Part shown: piece by piece, positions 58,745 through 64,000 of the stretch
Position numbering within the stretch: the stretch's first letter is position 1
Layout: each line of letters begins with the position of its first letter
From: Sphingobium sp. Leaf26
GTDB lineage: Bacteria > Pseudomonadota > Alphaproteobacteria > Sphingomonadales > Sphingomonadaceae
Reading direction: 5' to 3'
DNA: 64,000 nt
Assembly (NCBI RefSeq): GCF_001421665.1
Contig: NZ_LMKV01000030.1
Location: 146,618-210,617 of the forward strand
Translations under genes and position numbers: made by a program
Notes under the pieces: model-generated
What the model was told of the DNA's origin: nothing
Seen by the model: only the letters and a program-made list of their open reading frames with translations
Databases searched by the model: none

Positions 58745-58822
58745 CTGGGACTTCCCTCGGGACGGTTTGGCTATATACCGCCGGATATATCGAGTCGAAC
58801 GACCGGAAAAGGGGGAAAATAT

Positions 58823-60958
58823 ATGCGGATCGCTTTCACCGCCCTGCTATTGGCGGGCAGCGCCCTTGCGGGCCAAGCCCAGGCACAGGTGGAGCCGGAG
58901 GAAGGGAGCGATCGCTTCTCGCTGGGCCGGATTGTCGTCACCGCGCCGCGCACGCGAGGGATCGAGATTGATGGCAACACCCTGTCGTCGGACGCCATCT
59001 ACACCTTCGGCCGCACCGCTCTGGACGACGCGATCAACCTGATGCCCGGTATCTCGTCCGGCAATAGTGGTGGGACGCGCAACGAGCGGCTGGTGTTCGT
59101 GCGCGGTTTCGACCGGTTTCAGGTGCCATTGTCGATCGACGGCATCCGGGTCTATCTGCCCGCCGACAACAGGCTGGATTATGGCCGCTTCCTGACCACC
59201 GACATTGCCGAGGTACAGGTGGCCAAGGGTTATGCGTCGGTGCTGGACGGTCCGGGCGCGATGGGCGGGGCGATCAACCTGGTCACGTCCAAGCCGACCA
59301 AGGCGCTGGACATCGACGTGCGTGGCACGGTGAATTTCGACAATGATGCCGATTATGCCGGCTATAATGTCTCCGCCATGATCGGGACGCACCATGACAG
59401 ATGGTATGCGCAGGCCAGCTATGCGCGCAGCTTCACCGATCATTGGGATTTGCCGAACGACTTCACCCCGCGCAATATGGCGCTGGAGGATGGCGGCGCG
59501 CGCGATTTTTCAGGCACCCGCGACTGGCGCGTCAATGCCAAGGTCGGCTTCACGCCCAATGCGACCGACGAATATGCGCTGAGTTATACCTATCAGGAGG
59601 GGGCCAAGGGCGCGCCGCTGCATATCAGCGACACCGTGACGACGCCGCGTTACTGGGACTGGCCGGAATGGAACATCACCAGCGTCTATGTCCTCTCGAC
59701 CACTGCGCTGGGCGACCGGGCTACGCTCAAGACCCGCGCTTATTACAACCAGTTCGATTCGATCCTGCGCAGCTTCACCGACCGCACGCTGACGACGCAA
59801 ACCCGGCCCTATACGTTCGACAGCCCCTATGAGGACCGTGCCTGGGGCGGGTCGACCCAACTGGATTTCGACGCGAGCGAGGCGGATACGCTGCGTCTGG
59901 CTTTCCATTATCGGCACGACCGGCATGTCGAGTATCAGACCAGCTTCTCGACCGCCGGCGTCGGCACCACCGAACCGCGCCAGACCCAGACGGAGGAGAC
60001 ATTTTCCGCCGCGCTGGAAAATGAGCTGCGCCTGACCCCGGACCTGCGCTTCACGCTGGGCGGCAGCTTCGACTGGCGCAACCTCATCGAGGCTGAGGAA
60101 TATGGTGCGCCGCTGGGCACGACAGGCGCGTCGGTGATCTACAATTATCCGCGTCGTGATGCCGATACGTGGAATTTGCAGGGCCGGTTCGACTGGCAGG
60201 CCAATGAGGCGGTGAACCTGCACGCCAGCCTGTCGTCGCGCGCTCGCTTTCCGACCATTTTCGAACGGTTCAGCCAGCGGTTCAACACCGCCATCCCCAA
60301 TCCCGCCCTGAAGGCGGAGCGCGCCACCAATGCGGAAATCGGCGGCAACTGGGCGGCGGGCAAGCTGCGGGTGGAAGGTGCGCTCTTCTACAGTCGGGTG
60401 CGCAACGCCATCTTCAGCGTACCGACCCCGGCCTATCCCTGCACCGCGTCCACCGCGGCGCCGGCGGTACCGGTCGCGGGCTGCGTGCTGACCAACCTGT
60501 CGCAGAGCCGTAATGTCGGCAAGGGCGAATATTATGGCGTCGAACTGTCGGTGTCGGCGACGATTCTGCCGAGGCTGGATGCCGGCTTCAACTATACCGG
60601 GATCAGGCGGAAGCTGGACTATGCCGCCAACCCGCTGTTCCACCCAACCGGCGTGCCCACGCACAAGGGCTTCGCCTATCTCGACTGGGCGCCGGTGGAG
60701 ACGCTGCATATCGTCCCCAGCGTCGATCTGGCATCGAACCGCTGGACCCTATTTACCGCTTTGCCGGCAAGCGCGCCGCAAATTTATTACCGCACCGGCG
60801 CCTATGTGAACGCCGGGCTGCGCGTCGATTATGCGTTCACCGACAATGTCGAGATCGGCGTGGGCGGTCGCAACCTGTTCGACGATTATTACACGCTGAC
60901 CGATGGTTTCCCGGAAACGGGGCGCACGTTCTTCGCCAGCATCCGTGCGCGCTACTGA
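58823..60958 (+). CDS. TonB-dependent receptor
   Basis: A 711-residue outer-membrane receptor. Signal peptide (MRIAFTALLLAGSALAGQAQA), TonB-box-like GRIVVTAP, plug domain with DDAINLMPGISSGNSGGTRNERLVFVRGFDRFQ and VAKGYASVLDGPGAMGGAINLVT, then a barrel ending FFASIRARY. FDRFQVPLSIDGIRVY resembles siderophore/vitamin-type receptors. The promoter region shared with the divergent secreted protein is 78 bases. Confidence 0.92.
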   Translation: MRIAFTALLLAGSALAGQAQAQVEPEEGSDRFSLGRIVVTAPRTRGIEIDGNTLSSDAIYTFGRTALDDAINLMPGISSGNSGGTRNERLVFVRGFDRFQVPLSIDGIRVYLPADNRLDYGRFLTTDIAEVQVAKGYASVLDGPGAMGGAINLVTSKPTKALDIDVRGTVNFDNDADYAGYNVSAMIGTHHDRWYAQASYARSFTDHWDLPNDFTPRNMALEDGGARDFSGTRDWRVNAKVGFTPNATDEYALSYTYQEGAKGAPLHISDTVTTPRYWDWPEWNITSVYVLSTTALGDRATLKTRAYYNQFDSILRSFTDRTLTTQTRPYTFDSPYEDRAWGGSTQLDFDASEADTLRLAFHYRHDRHVEYQTSFSTAGVGTTEPRQTQTEETFSAALENELRLTPDLRFTLGGSFDWRNLIEAEEYGAPLGTTGASVIYNYPRRDADTWNLQGRFDWQANEAVNLHASLSSRARFPTIFERFSQRFNTAIPNPALKAERATNAEIGGNWAAGKLRVEGALFYSRVRNAIFSVPTPAYPCTASTAAPAVPVAGCVLTNLSQSRNVGKGEYYGVELSVSATILPRLDAGFNYTGIRRKLDYAANPLFHPTGVPTHKGFAYLDWAPVETLHIVPSVDLASNRWTLFTALPASAPQIYYRTGAYVNAGLRVDYAFTDNVEIGVGGRNLFDDYYTLTDGFPETGRTFFASIRARY

Positions 60959-60967
60959 ACCAACAGG

Positions 60968-60997
60968 CGGCCGGCGCCAGATTGCTGGAGCCGGCCG
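60968..60997 (+). terminator. Hairpin after TonB receptor gene
   Basis: CGGCCGGC/GCCGGCCG arms extended inward by CCAG/CTGG with one mismatched pair, ten bases after the stop. No U-tract. Confidence 0.5.
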
Positions 60998-61091
60998 TCC
61001 GATCCCTGATCGCACGATAAAAAGCCAACTTCTTTCCCCGTTGTCGGGAAAAATGCTCTAGGTTCCTTGCACCCAGGAACGGAGGATAGGT

Positions 61092-62723
61092 TTGGAAACA
61101 GTTTCGATCGTGCTTTTTCTGCTGCTGGCGGTGGTCGTCAGCGGGGCGATTTCCCGAATGTTGCCGATATCCATCCCAACCCCGATCGTGCAGATTCTGC
61201 TCGGCGCGGTGGTCGGCCTGTCGACGTCGCATCGCGTCGATCTTGACCCCGAACTCTTCCTTTTCCTCTTCCTGCCGCCGCTACTCTTCCTCGACGGCTG
61301 GCGCATCCCCAAGGACGAACTGCTCAAGGACGTGTCCACCGTGGTGGAGCTGGCGCTGGGCCTCGTTCTCCTCACGGTGGTCGGCATGGGCTTCTTCATC
61401 CACTGGATGATCCCGGCCATGCCGCTGGCGGTCGCCTTCGCGCTGGCCGCCGTGGTGTCGCCGACCGATCCGATCGCCGTGTCCGCCATCGCCGCGCGCG
61501 TGCCCATCCCAAAGCGTATGATGCACATATTGGAAGGGGAATCGTTGCTGAACGATGCGTCGGGCCTGGTCTGCCTGCGCTTCGCCATTGCCGCAGCCCT
61601 GACCGGCAGTTTCTCGGCCGGGGCGGCGACCCTCAACTTTCTGTGGGTGGCGGGGGTCGGCCTGTTGATCGGCGTGGCGGTCACATTGGCCGTGTCGCGG
61701 GTCAAGGCCTGGGTGACCAAGCGCTGGGGCGAAGATGTCGGTTCGCAAATCCTGGTCAGCCTGCTCATCCCGTTCGGCTCCTACATGCTGGCCGAACATG
61801 TCCATGCGTCGGGCATCCTGGCGGCGGTGGCCGCCGGCGTGACCATGACCTATGCCGAAATCTCACGCGCAGCGATGGCGGCCACGCGCATGCGGCGCAA
61901 TTCGGTGTGGGACACCATCCAGTTCACGCTGAACGGCATCATCTTCGTGCTGCTGGGCGAGCAATTGCCCGGCATATTGGAGGGCGCGCATCAGACGGTG
62001 GCGCTGACCAATCACAGCTCGCCCTGGTGGCTGGCCGTCTATACCGGCGCGATCGTGGCGGGGCTGGCACTGCTGCGCTTCGTCTGGGTCTGGGCGTCCC
62101 TGCGCCTTACCATATTGCGCAATGCGAAGGCGGGAGTGGGCGTGCAAAGTCCGCCCTGGCGACTGGTCGCGGCCACGTCCGTCGCGGGTGTGCGCGGGGC
62201 GATCACGCTGGCGGGTGTGCTTACCCTGCCGCTGGTGCTGAACGACGGCACGCCCTTTCCCGCGCGTGACCTGGCCATCTTTCTGGCGGCGGGGGTGATC
62301 GTGGTGTCGCTAACGCTGGCCAGTATCGCCCTTCCGGTCCTGCTCAAGGGGCTGACCATGCCGCCCGAGCCATCGAAGCAGGCGGAGGAGGATAGCGCGC
62401 GCATCGTCACCGCCGAAGCCGCGATCCGGGCGGTCGAGCGGCATCAGCATGCTTTGGCCGAGGATCGGGGCGAGGCGGACATCTACGCCGCTGCGGGCGG
62501 GCGAGTGATGGACCGTTATCGCGAGCGGATCGAGGGATTGAGCGGCCAGCAGGCCGACGAGGCGCGCGCGGGCAACCGGCTGGTCAGCGAATTGAGTCTG
62601 GTGGGCGTGAAGGCCGAGCGGACGGCGCTGGCCGTGCTGATCCGCGACCGGCTGCTCGGCAGCGAAACGGCGCGCAAGATTACGCGCGAACTGGACCTGG
62701 CCGAAGCCCGCTATCGCGGCTAG
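61092..62723 (+). CDS. Na+/H+ antiporter, CPA1 (NhaP-like) family
   Basis: A 543-residue inner-membrane cation/proton antiporter. About 12 hydrophobic segments; the ion-binding region reads VVSPTDPIAVSAIA (the Thr-Asp unwound segment) and EGESLLNDASGLV (the Asn-Asp motif of electroneutral CPA1 exchangers). AGVRGAITLAGVL is a further family mark. A ~115-residue soluble C-terminus (from about PPEPSKQAEEDS) is rich in helices, with Glu/Arg/Ala. The start is TTG at 61092 with GGAGG six bases upstream. The TAG stop is the end of repeat C2. Confidence 0.92.
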   Translation: METVSIVLFLLLAVVVSGAISRMLPISIPTPIVQILLGAVVGLSTSHRVDLDPELFLFLFLPPLLFLDGWRIPKDELLKDVSTVVELALGLVLLTVVGMGFFIHWMIPAMPLAVAFALAAVVSPTDPIAVSAIAARVPIPKRMMHILEGESLLNDASGLVCLRFAIAAALTGSFSAGAATLNFLWVAGVGLLIGVAVTLAVSRVKAWVTKRWGEDVGSQILVSLLIPFGSYMLAEHVHASGILAAVAAGVTMTYAEISRAAMAATRMRRNSVWDTIQFTLNGIIFVLLGEQLPGILEGAHQTVALTNHSSPWWLAVYTGAIVAGLALLRFVWVWASLRLTILRNAKAGVGVQSPPWRLVAATSVAGVRGAITLAGVLTLPLVLNDGTPFPARDLAIFLAAGVIVVSLTLASIALPVLLKGLTMPPEPSKQAEEDSARIVTAEAAIRAVERHQHALAEDRGEADIYAAAGGRVMDRYRERIEGLSGQQADEARAGNRLVSELSLVGVKAERTALAVLIRDRLLGSETARKITRELDLAEARYRG

Positions 62724-62824
62724 AGCATTTCGCCGTCATCTGGAACAGATGACGGCTCGCAAAACGCGGAAAGCAAAAAGCTCATAGAGCATGATGCGAT
62801 TCAATCCAGTCGCATCATGCTCTA
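62721..62824 (-). repeat. Intergenic repeat family C, copy 2 (inverted)
   Basis: Ends TAGAGC and GCTCTA; contains GTCATCTG, CTCGCAAAACGCGGAAAGC and the palindrome AGAGCATGATGCGATT...CGCATCATGCTCT. Its first three bases are the antiporter's TAG stop. Confidence 0.85.
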
Positions 62825-63023
62825 AGGCGCCGCATCCGGCCGCGCTGTGGCGTCCGAACGCAAAATCACATCCGAATTCGGAATCCTTGGGGCCTGCCCC
62901 GATCATCCTCCGTTAGATCGTTATCACGCGGAATCCTGCGCCCCGTCCGGGGGGTGCGGAAGCGCAATGACGTATCCGACGCCCGCCCGGCGGTGGCGCG
63001 CGCTAGAGGAAAAGGGAACGACG
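62825..63023 (+). promoter_or_regulatory. Upstream region of the adhesin gene
   Basis: About 200 bases with no gene. A GGAAAAGGGA ribosome site precedes the adhesin ATG. A G/C-rich inverted pair CCCCGTCCGGGG lies at 62941-62952. No promoter boxes can be assigned with confidence. Confidence 0.4.
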
Positions 63024-64000
63024 ATGGCGGCCGAAGTTATCGACAAGGCGACAGGTGAAGTCAGCCAGGCTCCCATCGATACGATAACCCTGGATGACCC
63101 CAGCATCGTTCGCCTGCAACTGAACCGGGAAGCCGTGTCTGCGCTGGAGCAGAATGGCAATGACCTGGTCATCCGCCTGACCGACGGCAATGTCATCAAG
63201 GTCACCAATTTCTACCAGCCGTTCGAGGCGGGACACAGCGACCTGGTGCTGCGCGACAATGACGGCAACCAGTGGCTGGCCCGCTCCGGCAGCCGCTTCC
63301 CGCGCTTTTCCCTGCTGAACGACCTGGATGAACTGATCGGCGCTGCTGGTGGTGCGGGCGCTGCGGGATCGTCGCTAATTCCGGCGGCCATCATCGGCGG
63401 CATCGGCGTCACCGGCGCCACCGTCCTGGGCACCACCGCCGACGGCAGATCGTCGATCGACGATACAGATGCAGATGCCGATGCGGATGCGGATGCGGAT
63501 GCGGATGCTGATGCGGATGCCGATGCTGATGCGGATGCGGATGCGGATGCGGATGCAGATGCCGATGCGGATGCGGATGCGGATGCAGATGCCGATGCTG
63601 ACGCCGACGCCGATGCTGACGCCGACGCGGATGCAGATGCAGATGCAGATGCAGATGCTGATGCTGATGCTGATGCTGACGCTGATGCTGATGCAGATGC
63701 AGATGCTGATGCAGATGCTGATGCTGATGCTGACGCCGACGCGGATGCTGATGCTGATGCAGATGCAGATGCCGATGCAGATGCCGATGCCGATGCCGAT
63801 GCTGATGCTGATGCTGATGCCGATGCAGATGCGGATGCTGATGCTGATGCAGATGCTGATGCTGATGCTGATGCTGATGCTGATGCTGACGCCGACGCGG
63901 ATGCTGATGCGGATGCTGATGCTGATGCCGATGCCGATGCCGATGCCGATGCAGATGCAGATGCTGATGCCGATGCTGATGCTGATGCTGATGCCGATGC
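63024..64000 (+). CDS. Bap/BapA-like giant surface adhesin (N-terminus only)
   Basis: The frame is open from ATG 63024 to the window end (325 codons, gene incomplete). Residues 1-~95 match the prefix domain of BapA/LapF-type biofilm adhesins: EVIDKATGEVSQAPIDTI, SIVRLQLNREAVSALEQNGNDLVIRLTDG, NDLVL-like SDLVLRDNDGNQWL. A Gly/Ala-rich hydrophobic stretch (about 110-140, IPAAIIGGIGVTGATVLG) resembles a retention or glycine-zipper segment. From residue 149 on, the protein is pure Asp-Ala dipeptide. Such adhesins are exported by type I secretion and carry Ig-like repeats and RTX motifs further on. Whether the 26-30 kb T1SS or one beyond the edge exports it is open. Confidence 0.85.
   Translation, partial: MAAEVIDKATGEVSQAPIDTITLDDPSIVRLQLNREAVSALEQNGNDLVIRLTDGNVIKVTNFYQPFEAGHSDLVLRDNDGNQWLARSGSRFPRFSLLNDLDELIGAAGGAGAAGSSLIPAAIIGGIGVTGATVLGTTADGRSSIDDTDADADADADADADADADADADADADADADADADADADADADADADADADADADADADADADADADADADADADADADADADADADADADADADADADADADADADADADADADADADADADADADADADADADADADADADADADADADADADADADADADADADADADADADADAD
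63468..64000 (+). repeat. (Asp-Ala)n coding repeat, at least 88 units
   Basis: A hexanucleotide GAYGCN tandem array covering 533 bases to the window end. Every codon pair reads Asp-Ala without exception, while third positions vary freely (GAT/GAC and all four GCN). Confidence 0.97.

Noticed and set aside
63468..64000. Possible CRISPR array or satellite
   Set aside because: The six-base period has no spacers and lies inside an open frame as Asp-Ala codons.

Overview
The window is high-GC DNA from a sphingomonad-type alphaproteobacterium (Sphingobium/Sphingomonas relatives). The reasons are the linked core genes rnpA-rpmH and rne / amidase / PBP1A / prfB, an RNase E ending in the GWWQR PNPase-binding motif, four TonB-dependent receptors, and abundant short intergenic repeats. 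The assignment rests on protein families and gene order only; no search was run.

Layout. 1-14.1 kb is mostly core: rnpA (cut by the left edge), rpmH, a DsbA-like thioredoxin, an M48 metalloprotease, rne, and divergently an N-acetylmuramoyl-alanine amidase, PBP1A and prfB. An FkbM methyltransferase and small unknown genes lie between them. 14.2-21 kb holds an aldo/keto reductase and a TonB receptor / DUF4198 / TonB receptor uptake locus. 21.2-25.8 kb is a tight five-gene operon of unknown product: two different ATP-grasp enzymes, a nucleotidyltransferase, a GT4 glycosyltransferase and a phosphoribosyltransferase. 25.9-35.2 kb is a complete type I secretion system (TolC, ABC, HlyD) convergent with a 1414-residue serralysin-like RTX metalloprotease, its probable substrate. 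35.3-37.8 kb is a decay zone with a truncated response regulator, a broken ccoI followed by an intact ccoS, and several repeats. 37.8-42 kb is a phosphorelay (CheY-like protein, CHASE3 hybrid kinase, NarL regulator, separate Hpt protein) plus a PilZ remnant.

42.1-56 kb is a sugar-acid island. A six-gene minus-strand operon (idnD, small barrel protein, lacI, 3-hydroxyisobutyrate-dehydrogenase-type oxidoreductase, gntK, MFS) diverges from idnO, a 2-hydroxyacid dehydrogenase and an SDR. An aryl-alcohol-type dehydrogenase diverges from another TonB receptor followed by an isocitrate-lyase-family enzyme. Near-identical palindromes (TGKGACCGATATCA) lie in both divergent promoter regions and probably bind the LacI protein encoded inside the cluster. 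The expected route is L-idonate to 5-ketogluconate to gluconate to 6-phosphogluconate.

56-64 kb carries a CHASE4 chemoreceptor, a small secreted protein with a divergent TonB receptor, a CPA1 Na+/H+ antiporter and, running off the right edge, the start of a Bap-type giant adhesin with at least 88 uninterrupted Asp-Ala dipeptides.

Three ~100-130 bp repeat families recur between genes. The MITE-like A and C families have TAGAGC...GCTCTA ends that provide the TAG stop codon for three genes. No tRNA, rRNA, CRISPR array, integrase or intact transposase was seen.
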